From: Aureliella helgolandensis
Lineage (GTDB): Bacteria; Planctomycetota; Planctomycetia; Pirellulales; Pirellulaceae
Direction of reading: 5' to 3'
DNA length: 64,000 nucleotides
Assembly (NCBI RefSeq): GCF_007752135.1
Contig: NZ_CP036298.1
Span: 2,232,001 to 2,296,000 of the forward strand
Below are positions 50,516-60,167 of this stretch, piece by piece. A program made the translations under genes and the position numbers. The stretch's first letter is position 1; every line of letters starts with the position of its first letter. The notes under the pieces are model-generated. The model was given only the letters and a program-made list of their open reading frames with translations, was not told the DNA's origin and did not search any database.

Positions 50516-52471
50516 GTGATGAAGAACCTCGTCCATTTAATTTGCGTCATTGGGCTCCTCTTTTGCTTAAGCACCTCAGTCTGGGCACAGCACGATCACG
50601 GACACGCGGGAACCGAGGCGGTTGAGGTCCCCAAAGTCTTTCTGGACAAGTCCCCGCGCATCGTCGAGTATCAATTGAAGCGGTTGAGCAATGCTCAGCT
50701 ATTGTTGATTGAAACGCAGACGGACGATGGTAAATATGCTCCCGTCTATTCAGCCATCCTGTCGCGTGAAGGGATGTCTCCGGCCGATCGCGAGCAAGCA
50801 TTGGCCGGTTTGGTCGCCATCAACCAAACAACTTCCATTACCGAGCTTGTGAAGGTTTTGTTGGCAGTGCCTGCCAACAACGAGGCTGGCGGACGCATCA
50901 TCAAGGGAATCGCCAAGATTCTGTTTGAACAACCCGCCAGCGATTTGGCACAAGAGTCCGACGTGATTGGTCAATTAACCGACAGCCCTAATCCGTTGCT
51001 GCCACCGATTGGCTACGCGGCGATGATTCTGGGGGCGGATCAGAGGCTTCCATCCGATTCCCCTGGGACTGCTACGCCGCCGGCTGCTTGGGAATATGCT
51101 CTCTCCCGAGAGCAAGTGATTCCCTGGCTTAAGAGTATCGCGTTGGTGCCAAATGGCGACTTGCGTTTGCCGATGCATGAACAAGTCATGCAGTTGACGG
51201 ACGTTTCTCAGCCCATCGAGGTCCGTTTGGCTGCGGTAACGGCTTTGTCGGCTATCGCGATTCAACAAGAAAATACATTCGCTTCCGTTGCAGACCTCGT
51301 TGTGATTCCAGAACTGCAAGATGCAGCGATTCGGACGCTTCTGTCGGTTCCCCGAGAGCATCGAGCGGCGGGAACCAGTCTGCAGTTGATCGAATGGTTG
51401 GTGGACCATGCCGAGCAAACCCCACCTGCCGATCGTACGGGAACCGCTTTCTTGGACGCGCTGGAGTTGGTCGACCAATTGCTAGGGCAAGTCCCTACCG
51501 CATCGGCTAAGCCATTTCGCGAGCGGCTGCGAGAAACGGTGGTGCGAGTTGTGCGCATCCATACCGTCGAAGAGGAGATGCGATATGACATAGAGTACTT
51601 TGCGGTTGAGGCAGGGCGGCCGGTCCAATTGGTGCTGATCAATGAAGATTTGATGCCGCACAACGTGGTCATTACCGCTCCAGGGGCACTCAAGGAAGTC
51701 GCCGATGCCGCCCTCTTGGCTGGTCCCGATGGCGGTCGCGATGGGAAGCAATACGTGCCGGACCGTCCTGATGTGCTGTTTGCCACCAACATGGTTGGCG
51801 CACGAGAGTCGGAGCGTTTGACGTTCACCGCGCCGGAAGTGCCTGGGGAATATCCCTTTGTGTGTACGTTTCCCAACCACTGGATGCGGATGTACGGAGT
51901 CATGGTGGTCGTCGCAGACCTTGATGCTTGGCAGAGAGATCCAGTCGTCCCCAAAGATCCTATCGGAAGTAACCGCTCGTTTGTCCAAAGCTGGAAAATG
52001 AGTGATTTCAACGACTCGCTGGCCAAGGGGCTGGAGGGGCGTTCGCCCGCCATCGGTGAACGCTTGTTTGTGGAAGCGACCTGCGCATTGTGCCACAAAG
52101 CTGGCGGACATACCGTCGGAAATGTGGGACCAGAGCTCAACCAGTTGTTTGCGAAATGGAAGGGTGACAGTCGCGCGATCTTGCAAGAGATTATCGACCC
52201 CTCCCACCGCATTGATGAGAACTATGCCGTCCACCAAATTCTGACGATCGATGGTGACGCGCTCTCGGGCTTGATCGTGCAGTCGGACAAGGACACCATC
52301 TCCATCCTGCAAAATCCGGATGCCAAAGAACCTACCGTGATCAATCGCGATGATATCGATGAAATGGTCAAAACCTCGGTATCAATGATGCCGAAAAGCT
52401 TGCTGGATCGATTTAGTCGCGACGAGGTCTACGAGATTATGGCGTATCTGAAGAGCATCCAAGTTCCTTAG
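50516..52471 (+). CDS. HEAT/cupredoxin/cytochrome c heme-binding protein
   Basis: A 651-residue exported protein (signal LICVIGLLFCLSTSVWAQ). The first ~340 residues are HEAT-like helices. A cupredoxin domain follows (MRYDIEYFAVEAGRPVQLV, DLMPHNVVITAPGAL, GEYPFVCTFPNHWMRMYGVM) with the type 1 copper ligands His, Cys, His, Met visible. A planctomycete cytochrome c domain ends it, with heme motif CALCH in EATCALCHKAGGHTVG and an axial Met candidate near SVSMMPKSLL. It would pass electrons from the dehydrogenase encoded upstream to the respiratory chain. Gap to that gene is 133 bases. Confidence 0.88.
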   Translation: MMKNLVHLICVIGLLFCLSTSVWAQHDHGHAGTEAVEVPKVFLDKSPRIVEYQLKRLSNAQLLLIETQTDDGKYAPVYSAILSREGMSPADREQALAGLVAINQTTSITELVKVLLAVPANNEAGGRIIKGIAKILFEQPASDLAQESDVIGQLTDSPNPLLPPIGYAAMILGADQRLPSDSPGTATPPAAWEYALSREQVIPWLKSIALVPNGDLRLPMHEQVMQLTDVSQPIEVRLAAVTALSAIAIQQENTFASVADLVVIPELQDAAIRTLLSVPREHRAAGTSLQLIEWLVDHAEQTPPADRTGTAFLDALELVDQLLGQVPTASAKPFRERLRETVVRVVRIHTVEEEMRYDIEYFAVEAGRPVQLVLINEDLMPHNVVITAPGALKEVADAALLAGPDGGRDGKQYVPDRPDVLFATNMVGARESERLTFTAPEVPGEYPFVCTFPNHWMRMYGVMVVVADLDAWQRDPVVPKDPIGSNRSFVQSWKMSDFNDSLAKGLEGRSPAIGERLFVEATCALCHKAGGHTVGNVGPELNQLFAKWKGDSRAILQEIIDPSHRIDENYAVHQILTIDGDALSGLIVQSDKDTISILQNPDAKEPTVINRDDIDEMVKTSVSMMPKSLLDRFSRDEVYEIMAYLKSIQVP

Positions 52472-52598
52472 GTTTGCTGCCAGGCCGAGTCCTCTATGAT
52501 GCACCTGGGCCGAAACCTCCCAGCGGTTTGCCTCAGCCCGCTGCACCCAATCCCTTCTTCTCCACATGAACCTTCGTTTGCAGAATTGAGATCCCAGA

Positions 52599-53621
52599 AT
52601 GAGAGCCATTCGACTAGAAGAACCCAAGCGATTTGTGAAAGTGGAAATTGACGCACCTAGCTCACCAGGTGCTGGTCAGGTCTTGGTGAAAACGCATCGA
52701 ATGGGAATCTGTGGAACCGACTACAGCGGCTATCTTGGGAAAATGCCCTTCTTCTCCTATCCACGGATTCCTGGCCATGAATTGGGTGTCGAGGTGCTCG
52801 AGGTTGGGCCGGGGGTAACGAATGTGCAACCGGGGCAGCGATGCAGTGTGGAACCCTACATGAACTGTGGTGAGTGCTTTGCCTGCCGCAAAGGGAACGG
52901 CAATTGTTGCCAGTCTTTAAATGTGATTGGCGTGATGGTTGATGGAGGACTCTGCGAACAATTTTTGATTCGCGCGGACAAGCTCCATCCCTCCCAGACG
53001 CTCTCCTATGAGCAACTTGCCTTGGTAGAAACTCTGGCGATCGGATGCCATGCCTGTGACCGAGGAGCACCGCAAGCGGGCGATCATGTGCTGGTGATCG
53101 GTGCGGGGCCTATCGGTCTCGCGACGCTTGAATTCACGCGACTGACGGGAGCCACGATCACCGTCATGGACATGGTCGAATCGCGTCTTGAGTTCTGTAA
53201 GCAAACCTACGGAGTCGCGCACACCATTCACTTTAAAGGGGATGGCAGCGAGCTCGAGCAGATGAACAAGATCACCGGTGGCGACAAGTACTTTGTGGTT
53301 ACCGATGCGACGGGCAATAAGCATTCCATGGCGGGTGCGATGAATTTCGTAGCCCATACTGGTTCGTTGGTCTACGTTGGGATCACCACCGAAGAGATCT
53401 GTTTTAAGCATCCCGTGCTTCACAAGCCAGAAATGACGTTGAAAGGCTCCCGCAACGCGCTACCCTCCGACTTCACCAGGATTATTGGACTGATCGAAGA
53501 TGGAACCATTAACACCACTCCGTGGATCACCCATCGCACCAGCTTTGACGATGTGATTGGTGAATTTGAGACTTTTACGAAACCGGAATCTGGCGTCATC
53601 AAGGCTGTGATTGAGCTGTAG
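52599..53621 (+). CDS. Zinc-dependent medium-chain alcohol/polyol dehydrogenase
   Basis: A 340-residue MDR enzyme. Catalytic zinc ligands are Cys38 (GICGTDYSG) and His60/Glu61 (PGHELGVEV). The structural zinc cysteines are at 90, 93, 96 and 104 (NCGECFACRKGNGNCC). The NAD-binding Rossmann motif is VLVIGAGPIGLATLEF. It resembles sorbitol, galactitol-phosphate and threonine dehydrogenases; the exact substrate cannot be assigned. Its position between the periplasmic oxidase pair and a sugar isomerase-like gene suggests sugar or polyol catabolism. Confidence 0.88.
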   Translation: MRAIRLEEPKRFVKVEIDAPSSPGAGQVLVKTHRMGICGTDYSGYLGKMPFFSYPRIPGHELGVEVLEVGPGVTNVQPGQRCSVEPYMNCGECFACRKGNGNCCQSLNVIGVMVDGGLCEQFLIRADKLHPSQTLSYEQLALVETLAIGCHACDRGAPQAGDHVLVIGAGPIGLATLEFTRLTGATITVMDMVESRLEFCKQTYGVAHTIHFKGDGSELEQMNKITGGDKYFVVTDATGNKHSMAGAMNFVAHTGSLVYVGITTEEICFKHPVLHKPEMTLKGSRNALPSDFTRIIGLIEDGTINTTPWITHRTSFDDVIGEFETFTKPESGVIKAVIEL

Positions 53622-53689
53622 GATTCCACAGTTTTCCGCCGCTATGCACCGCCCCTTCTGCTCACTTCAAAAACATCGATGGAATACGC

Positions 53690-54505
53690 ATGATCAAATC
53701 AGCTATCACAGTTAGCCTCGTTGAAGAGGCCCGCGGTGGTCCCTTTGTCTTTTGGAACGGTCTACAAGATGCTTTTGAGCAAGCTGCCAAGCATGGATTT
53801 GACGCTGTTGAGGTTTTCGCGCCGGGGCCTGATGCCGTTGATCCGCAAGAGCTGAAGCAACTCTGCGACACCCATCAACTGTCGGTCGCAGCCGTAGGGA
53901 CCGGGGCGGGGATGGTCAAACTCGGGCTGAGTTTAACCGATCCAGATGCCGGGAAGCGAAAGGCGGCCCGCGAGTTCGTCAAGCAAATGATTGACTTCGG
54001 AGGGCAGTTTGCCGCGCCGGCGATTATCGGATCCATGCAAGGTCGCTGGGGAGGCTCGCTCTCACGCGATGCCGCCTTGGAGATGCTGAAGGAAGCTCTC
54101 GAGGAACTCGGCCAACACGCACTGCACAGCCAGGTTCCATTGATATACGAACCACTGAATCGCTATGAGACAAATCTGATTAAGACGATGGCGGATGGGG
54201 TGCAGTATCTAGAATCGCTCAGCACTCAGAACGTCAGGCTGCTGGCCGACCTGTTTCACATGAACATCGAAGAGTCCGACATCGCTGACGCAATTCGCAC
54301 CGGAGGCAAGCACATCGGGCATGTGCACTTCGTCGATTCCAATCGACAAGCGACCGGGTTGGGGCATATGGATTATGCACCGATCGCGGCTGCTCTGAAG
54401 GAGATCGGGTACGCGGGCTATGCGTCAGCCGAGTCGCTTCCCATTCCCGATTCGGAGACCGCGGCAGCCAAAACGATCGCCGCCTTCAACAAGTATTTGC
54501 GCTAG
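53690..54505 (+). CDS. Hydroxypyruvate isomerase-like TIM-barrel protein
   Basis: A 271-residue AP-endonuclease-2/xylose-isomerase-like barrel. The barrel strands are visible: FDAVEVFAPGPDAVD, PAIIGSMQGRWGGS, VPLIYEPLNRYETN, VRLLADLFHMNIEESD, HIGHVHFVDSNRQATG and GYAGYASAESLPIPDSETA. Metal-binding Glu, Asp, His and Glu residues are present at the usual strands. Members isomerise hydroxypyruvate or ketose sugars. It lies 68 bases after the dehydrogenase gene, forming the end of the sugar-oxidation module. Confidence 0.85.
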   Translation: MIKSAITVSLVEEARGGPFVFWNGLQDAFEQAAKHGFDAVEVFAPGPDAVDPQELKQLCDTHQLSVAAVGTGAGMVKLGLSLTDPDAGKRKAAREFVKQMIDFGGQFAAPAIIGSMQGRWGGSLSRDAALEMLKEALEELGQHALHSQVPLIYEPLNRYETNLIKTMADGVQYLESLSTQNVRLLADLFHMNIEESDIADAIRTGGKHIGHVHFVDSNRQATGLGHMDYAPIAAALKEIGYAGYASAESLPIPDSETAAAKTIAAFNKYLR

Positions 54506-54634
54506 TGTATTAGCGATCATGCGGCTGGCGGCGCCTATTCTGCCGACAGCAAGCTCGTCGACATCTAGGATACCCGACTCGGTGAAACCGGAAAGCGGTT
54601 CTGGAGGGAGGCACCAAAATCTAGGCAACCAAGT

Positions 54635-56035
54635 CTAGGCGGCGATGGCCGACTTGCGGGGGCCGCGATAGCGTTGCGTGAAGGCTTCTAAGCAGTGGTC
54701 GCAGAGTTCGCGACTGCTTTGCTCCCAAGTGGTAGGAACACGCACGGGCAACTCTGGGGAAGGGCAAGCGATCAGGGCTTGTTCCCAGTCTTGGATCGCT
54801 TCAACGAGTGCTGCGGGATTCGACAGACCGAAATACGTGCAGTCGTTGCGACCGACCTCCCGGTGGATAGGGGTATCGCTGACGAACGTCTTCTTGCCGA
54901 ACCACAAGGCTTCAACGATGGGGAGGCCAAATCCCTCGACGAGCGACGGAAAGACGACCCCTCGGGCATTGCGGTAGCAAAATTGAAGTTCGCAATCGCT
55001 GAGATCGTCCAGCAGATACAGCCGCTTGCCAAGTTCAGGATGGGAGCGAACTCTTGCAACCACATCATCACATCTCGAGCCGATACGCCCGACGAGGCAG
55101 AGTCGCACGTCTTCACCTTGTCCCCACAGTCGATCGAAAGCATTGAGGAGGTAAGTATGGTTTTTGCGTGGATCGAATGTGGAAACCGTTAGATAGGGCC
55201 GCTTTTCAGTCTCAGAAAACAGCTCCGTAACGTGGCTTCGGGTCTCGCCTCGTACATCCTCGAGTTCGGCCCCTAATTGAAACGATCGAATGTCGTTGCA
55301 GAATTCGCTCGACTGCGGTGCGAGCGTTGGCAGGAATTCGCGGACTTGGTCACGCACTGTATCGGAGATGGCCAGCAGCAGATCTGAGTTCAAAGCTGCC
55401 TTAGTTAGGTAATCCAGGAAAGCATCACGCCGCTTGATGCCCACGAACTCTGGATGCGTCAACGGAATCAGATCGTAGAGCACCGTGGCCACGCAGGCGC
55501 CCGCTTGACGAGCAATTTCCGCTGCGGGCCAGACGCTACTACGCAAGCGATTGATCCAATAGGCGTCCGGCAAAATGATCAGATCTTCCTTTCCTAAATC
55601 GATCGGAAGATTGCGGCTTGCCAAGCCCTTTCGGATTTTGGCTGCTCGCAGGCTGTGAGGCAATTTGAAGATTCCCAGATGTCCTGCTTGCGGTAGCAGC
55701 CACTTCCGCAGCACCCGCAAACGCGTGACGGTGCACACGGCTTGAGCCGCGGACCGATAGGCGCCGGACGTGTTGGACAGAACATTTTGATGCGACTCAC
55801 GCAAATGCTGGTAGCTGGAGGTGAACTCATCATCCACAGCATAGAACTTGCCATCCTGGTTGACCACCAAAATGGGGTCCGGGATTTCCCCTTCTTGCCC
55901 GAGGCTGCGGAGCTCTCGCGACAAGTTGCGAACAACCCGTTCGATACCGGAGCTCTTACTGGAGCTGAGGGTATAGGTCGCATCGATGAATACCCGTTTG
56001 GGCAATGCTTTTCCAGGTCTTGTTAGCTGTTTCAC
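54635..56035 (-). CDS. Glycosyltransferase family 4-like
   Basis: A 466-residue GT-B glycosyltransferase. The N-terminal domain starts VFIDATYTL...GIERVVRNLSREL, a common start in O-antigen/rhamnan GT4 enzymes. The C-terminal nucleotide-sugar domain has LTVSTFDPRKNHTYLLNAFD, LCLVGRIGSRCDD, LYLLDDLSDCELQFCYRNA, and the donor-binding VFPSLVEGFGLPIVEALWFG (EGFGLP). No signal peptide; it acts at the cytoplasmic face. It resembles the 59.8-kb glycosyltransferase in both the GIxRVVR start and the donor block. With the ABC exporter gene between them, both probably build the same surface polysaccharide. Confidence 0.87.
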   Translation of the reverse strand: MKQLTRPGKALPKRVFIDATYTLSSSKSSGIERVVRNLSRELRSLGQEGEIPDPILVVNQDGKFYAVDDEFTSSYQHLRESHQNVLSNTSGAYRSAAQAVCTVTRLRVLRKWLLPQAGHLGIFKLPHSLRAAKIRKGLASRNLPIDLGKEDLIILPDAYWINRLRSSVWPAAEIARQAGACVATVLYDLIPLTHPEFVGIKRRDAFLDYLTKAALNSDLLLAISDTVRDQVREFLPTLAPQSSEFCNDIRSFQLGAELEDVRGETRSHVTELFSETEKRPYLTVSTFDPRKNHTYLLNAFDRLWGQGEDVRLCLVGRIGSRCDDVVARVRSHPELGKRLYLLDDLSDCELQFCYRNARGVVFPSLVEGFGLPIVEALWFGKKTFVSDTPIHREVGRNDCTYFGLSNPAALVEAIQDWEQALIACPSPELPVRVPTTWEQSSRELCDHCLEAFTQRYRGPRKSAIAA

Positions 56036-56096
56036 GCTTGTTGGCTCCAGTCAATTGCTTCTACTGCTCGAAACGGAACGAGCCATTCTTCTGTTA

Positions 56097-58049
56097 TCAT
56101 GCCGCGTTGCGTGACAGATGGGGGCGTGGCACTAAACGGCCTTCGGCGACTTCGTAGACTTCATCCGCGAGTTCAAGTAGTTTTTCTCGGTGCGTGATAA
56201 TGATCATGGTGCGTTCACCGCGATGCTCGGACAGCGATTCACGAATCAGTTGCTCACTCTTCATATCAATCTGACTTGTGGCTTCATCCAAAATCAAGAT
56301 CTCAGGGTTGCACAGTAGGGCCCGCGCGAGCGCGATGCGTTGCCGTTGCCCACCGCTAAGACGATTGCCGTTTTGTCCCACGACTGTTTCGTAGCCTTCG
56401 GGGAGGACCGTCGAAATGAATTCGTGAGCATGGGCTTGCCTTGCCGCGCGTTCGACTTCTTCGTCGGTGGCGTGGGGATTACCGTAGCGGATATTGTAAG
56501 CCACGGACTTGTTGAACAACTCCGTATGCTGTGTGACAAGGGCCGAACGCTTCCGCACGTCGTCCACCAGCATGTCACGGAAATCGACGCCGTCTAGTTC
56601 TACGACACCTTCGACCGGGTCGTAGAATCTGCTCAATAGATGAATGAGCGTTGACTTGCCGCTACCATTATGCCCGACGATAGCCACCGTGGATCCGAAA
56701 GGAATGTTGAGTGATACATGGTGAATGATCGGTTGGTCGGGTGTGTAGCCAAACGAAATGTCTTTGAAACTCAGCATCTTGTGAGGCGAAGTAACGCTCT
56801 GGGGAGTTTCGGGATCACGAATACTCTCGACTTGATCTAGCAGGGGATAGAGAGCATCTGCCGCCATGCTACCAGCGTAGATTGACGAATAGATTGCTGA
56901 CATTTTCCGTAGTGGATCGCTGGCTGCAACCAGCATACCGAAGAAGACTAGCAAAGCAGATACACTAAGCTGTTCTTCACATATCTGAATTCCCAACAAA
57001 GAGGTCTCCTTGTTGAGCACGAGGTAAGCACCGCCAATAATAGTCGTCCCCAGCATCCCCAATCCTAAAAACTCAATCACCGGTTTCGAAAGCGAAGTGA
57101 AGAAAATAAACTTCAAACTTACATTTCGCATTGCCATGGTGACCCGCCCGAATCGTTCCTTTTCGTGTTCTTCTTGACGAAAGGATTGGACCGTGTGGAT
57201 ATTTCCAATGGACTCAAGCATCACCGAATGAAATCCATCGGCTTCGGCAAGCACACCTTTGGCAATACTCTTCAAACGTTTAGTGATCCAAAAGAGCATG
57301 CCTCCTACCAGGGGAGCAATCACGACGCTCATCAATAGCAATCGCCAACAAATAAGACTAGCACCGAGCAAGCAGGACGCGAGTTTCATGGGCTCGCGAA
57401 CGGCAGCACCAAACGTATTCATTAAGCCATTCGAAAGCATTTCGGTGGTGTGCGTAATATTGGCGGTAAAGCCGCTTGTTCCGTGTTTGGCAAACTCGGC
57501 TCGCCCCATCCCCATTGCTTTGGCAAAGATATTCTGGCGAATATTGCGAGAGATATTGAGTGCCACCCGGCCAACGAGGACTTCGTTGGTGATTAGCAAC
57601 ACGTTCTTGACCAAGGTCGATAGGATCAAGACTCCCACGATGGCTGCGATTGTGCTGAAGGGGTCGCTCGGAACAAATCGTTTGACCCAGGGATCAAGCT
57701 TTTGACAACTCAGGAACTTGGCCTCGTGAGCCACCAACTCAGAGCGCAGACCACTCAATGCAGTCGAGGCGGCAGTGAAGCTGGCCGAATCTTCGGGGAG
57801 AGCCGTGAGGGCCAATTCCTGTTGTTCAATACTTGCTTTGGTGGACTCAACACGTTCTCGTGCTTCTTCCGTTTCCTCATCCATCCACATGTGGACAGAT
57901 TTACCGTTGATGGTCACTTCAAGGATTGGAAAGAAGGCGCCTACGTTAGCGCCCCAAAGTGCAGCGATTGCAAAGGAACAGATGCTAGCCAGAACGAGCG
58001 TTTTCCAATATCGGAGCGCTTCTTTAGTTGCTCGTCGAAAGTTATGCAT
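56097..58049 (-). CDS. ABC exporter, fused permease and ATPase (MsbA-like)
   Basis: A 650-residue half-transporter. After the first membrane helix comes an unusually long extracytoplasmic loop with coiled coil (about residues 55-115: EETEEARERVESTKASIEQQ, ALTALPEDSASF), then five further helices and the ATPase. Walker A GHNGSGKST, Q-loop LVTQHTELF, signature LSGGQRQRIALARAL, Walker B ILILDEATS and switch His (IIITHRE) are all intact. It would dimerise and export lipid-linked or glycan substrates. Position between two glycosyltransferase genes points to export of their product. The extended first loop is atypical for MsbA. Confidence 0.9.
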   Translation of the reverse strand: MHNFRRATKEALRYWKTLVLASICSFAIAALWGANVGAFFPILEVTINGKSVHMWMDEETEEARERVESTKASIEQQELALTALPEDSASFTAASTALSGLRSELVAHEAKFLSCQKLDPWVKRFVPSDPFSTIAAIVGVLILSTLVKNVLLITNEVLVGRVALNISRNIRQNIFAKAMGMGRAEFAKHGTSGFTANITHTTEMLSNGLMNTFGAAVREPMKLASCLLGASLICWRLLLMSVVIAPLVGGMLFWITKRLKSIAKGVLAEADGFHSVMLESIGNIHTVQSFRQEEHEKERFGRVTMAMRNVSLKFIFFTSLSKPVIEFLGLGMLGTTIIGGAYLVLNKETSLLGIQICEEQLSVSALLVFFGMLVAASDPLRKMSAIYSSIYAGSMAADALYPLLDQVESIRDPETPQSVTSPHKMLSFKDISFGYTPDQPIIHHVSLNIPFGSTVAIVGHNGSGKSTLIHLLSRFYDPVEGVVELDGVDFRDMLVDDVRKRSALVTQHTELFNKSVAYNIRYGNPHATDEEVERAARQAHAHEFISTVLPEGYETVVGQNGNRLSGGQRQRIALARALLCNPEILILDEATSQIDMKSEQLIRESLSEHRGERTMIIITHREKLLELADEVYEVAEGRLVPRPHLSRNAA

Positions 58050-58117
58050 GTGCTAGAACCAAACTAAATAGAACAAAAACTGTAGGGATTGGATTTAAGG
58101 CAAGGCCGACAGGACAA

Positions 58118-59815
58118 TCAAGCTGCATTGGCGGGGATGGTAGGAATCTTTGATGGAGGGCTTGATGCATATTCGTAGACTCCCGCTGCGTACTCTTCCC
58201 AGCTTGTCCAGGAAGCGTTCTTCGCTTCATCCGATAACTTCAATAACGCATCTCGATCCGTGAGTAAATGTTGGATTGATTCCGTCATGTGCTCTATGGA
58301 GTCGGGATCGACCAAAATGCACCCGCCGAGCTGGTCGGCCACCTCTTTCATGCTCCCTCGATTGCTCGTGATGCACGGCACTCCACGAACCACCGATTCG
58401 ACGATGGGAAGGCCAAAACCTTCTTCGAGCGAGCAGTACATCGTGAATGCTGCCTTCTGGTAGTGCTCTTCCAACTCGATTTCCCCCACCGACCGCAGCA
58501 GTTTCAATTTGAAACCACGAGATTGGAAACAGCGTAACTCGTTCAAAAAATCATTGCTCAGCCAACCAGCGTTGCCAATGAAAACGCCTTCGAATTGGCT
58601 GCCATTCTTCTGTGCTGCCACCATTGCTTGCAGAATGCGGCGGTGATTCTTTCGGACTTCAATCGTGCCCACGCAAAGTACGGTAGGTAACTCGTCTGCG
58701 GAATTAGCTCTGCTTTCGATAGCCGGTGGGTTAGTCGCGACTCGTCTGGGAGCAAAATTACCGCCTAGATAGTGCGTGTCTAGCGTGGCTGGAGGCTTGC
58801 TTCGAGCCACCAATCGCATGTAGTCTCTGACATGCTGCTCCACAGCATTGCTAATACATGAAATTTGATCCACCCAACGAAATAACGACAAATATCGCAC
58901 GTAGCCTTCACTGGAGGTGAAATATTCAGGGCAACGGATGGGAAGCATGTCAAACACGATGAGCGTCGAATGGACTCTAGCGTGGACTAGAAATGGCAGT
59001 ATTGCGTCCAGGTAATTTCGCTCCGTCTGCAATTCTGGAAGCAGTAGTGCATTTTCCCATACGAATAGGGCGGAGGTGGTTGCTGGAACACTCGAAGTTT
59101 CGAGACCAAGAGCAATTTGCGGCTTCTGCTTCCTGAGGGACAGAACTCGTTCCTGAGCTTTCCGGGTAAGTTTTCGAAGCCTACGACCAGCCAATTTAGA
59201 AAACCGTTTCGTGCAGCCACTGGCAAACTTGGCGAACGGATTCATGTCTGCCCTATTTTGCGTTCCCCAATCAGTCATCCGTTTTGCGGAAGTCTCTTCG
59301 ACAGCCCGATAGATTTTCCGATCAGTATCGAATTCGATCAACCGGTGCGATAGGCTTTGGAGCGCGAGTTGGTGGGTGAGACTGCGTACGACTCGTTGAA
59401 TTCCACTGTTGTAGTTCAAGCGAAGCGTATCGGTTACATCGACGAGCAATACCTTGGACGGCGTCGGCTCGAAGGCCGTCGAACGCTGCCTCCCTGATTG
59501 AAACTCTTTGGAGTTGAGGAAGAACGCTGCTATCCGATCGCTTGTTTCATGGGAGAGTCGAAAGACACTTTGATCGATTTCCGAAGTTGTGGGCAATCTC
59601 GCTAAGAACAATTGGTGCAACACAAAGAACATCTGCTCGCGAGAGGCACAACTGTGTTTCAGGTCTTTGACGAGAGCGTTATAGCGATCGGGAGTGTTGA
59701 CAACTGGCAATGCTAGCTTCTGGCACACAACGTTGTATCGTTGCTCCAAGCAGGTTTGGGGAATCGGAAATTCTCGAAGAAGTCCTTTATGATCTAAATT
59801 GCTAGCAATTTGCAT
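58118..59815 (-). CDS. Glycosyltransferase with N-terminal extension
   Basis: About 565 residues from ATG 59815; GGGAG lies shortly upstream. The first ~110 residues (ASREQMFFVLHQLFLARLPTT, SDRIAAFFLNSKEFQSG) resemble DUF4214-like helical repeats. The GT-B domain follows (VLLVDVTDTLRLNYNSGIQR, VVRSLTHQL; VLCVGTIEVRKNHRRILQAM; YCSLEEGFGLPIVESVVRG; SIEHMTESIQHLLTD). The EGFGLP donor motif is intact. It shares the GIxRVVR start with the 56-kb glycosyltransferase, suggesting related acceptors. It is the most upstream gene of the minus-strand group and likely shares its promoter region with the divergent aminotransferase. Confidence 0.86.
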   Translation of the reverse strand: MQIASNLDHKGLLREFPIPQTCLEQRYNVVCQKLALPVVNTPDRYNALVKDLKHSCASREQMFFVLHQLFLARLPTTSEIDQSVFRLSHETSDRIAAFFLNSKEFQSGRQRSTAFEPTPSKVLLVDVTDTLRLNYNSGIQRVVRSLTHQLALQSLSHRLIEFDTDRKIYRAVEETSAKRMTDWGTQNRADMNPFAKFASGCTKRFSKLAGRRLRKLTRKAQERVLSLRKQKPQIALGLETSSVPATTSALFVWENALLLPELQTERNYLDAILPFLVHARVHSTLIVFDMLPIRCPEYFTSSEGYVRYLSLFRWVDQISCISNAVEQHVRDYMRLVARSKPPATLDTHYLGGNFAPRRVATNPPAIESRANSADELPTVLCVGTIEVRKNHRRILQAMVAAQKNGSQFEGVFIGNAGWLSNDFLNELRCFQSRGFKLKLLRSVGEIELEEHYQKAAFTMYCSLEEGFGLPIVESVVRGVPCITSNRGSMKEVADQLGGCILVDPDSIEHMTESIQHLLTDRDALLKLSDEAKNASWTSWEEYAAGVYEYASSPPSKIPTIPANAA

Positions 59816-60167
59816 GCACTTAACTCCCGATCTCCGATTTGTGTTCACGGTGGACCTCCTCTGATTCCACCTCTGACGGGGCGTTAAATACAGCAATAGG
59901 CTCCATTGAGTCAAGAGCAGTGGACAGCTTGGGTAGGAAGCAGGGTAGGTTACTGTTCCGTGGTTCGCAGGGCCAAGGCAGGGCGAGTGGGAGGCACGGG
60001 AACTTCAACTGCATCTCGCTTGCAACGGATAGAAAACATTGCTAGTGTGCTGTGCAGTTTCCATGCCTCAATTGTAGAAGTGGTCAACTTTGCTTGGTCT
60101 GTCAGGCATCATCGACAAATCCAATGGCGGCACCACAAACACACGTTTTCGCAGAGCCCGACCCATT
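59816..60167. other. Divergent promoter region
   Basis: 352 bases between the minus-strand glycosyltransferase and the plus-strand aminotransferase. No gene seen. It should carry promoters in both directions for the polysaccharide cluster; no defined operator is recognisable. Confidence 0.4.
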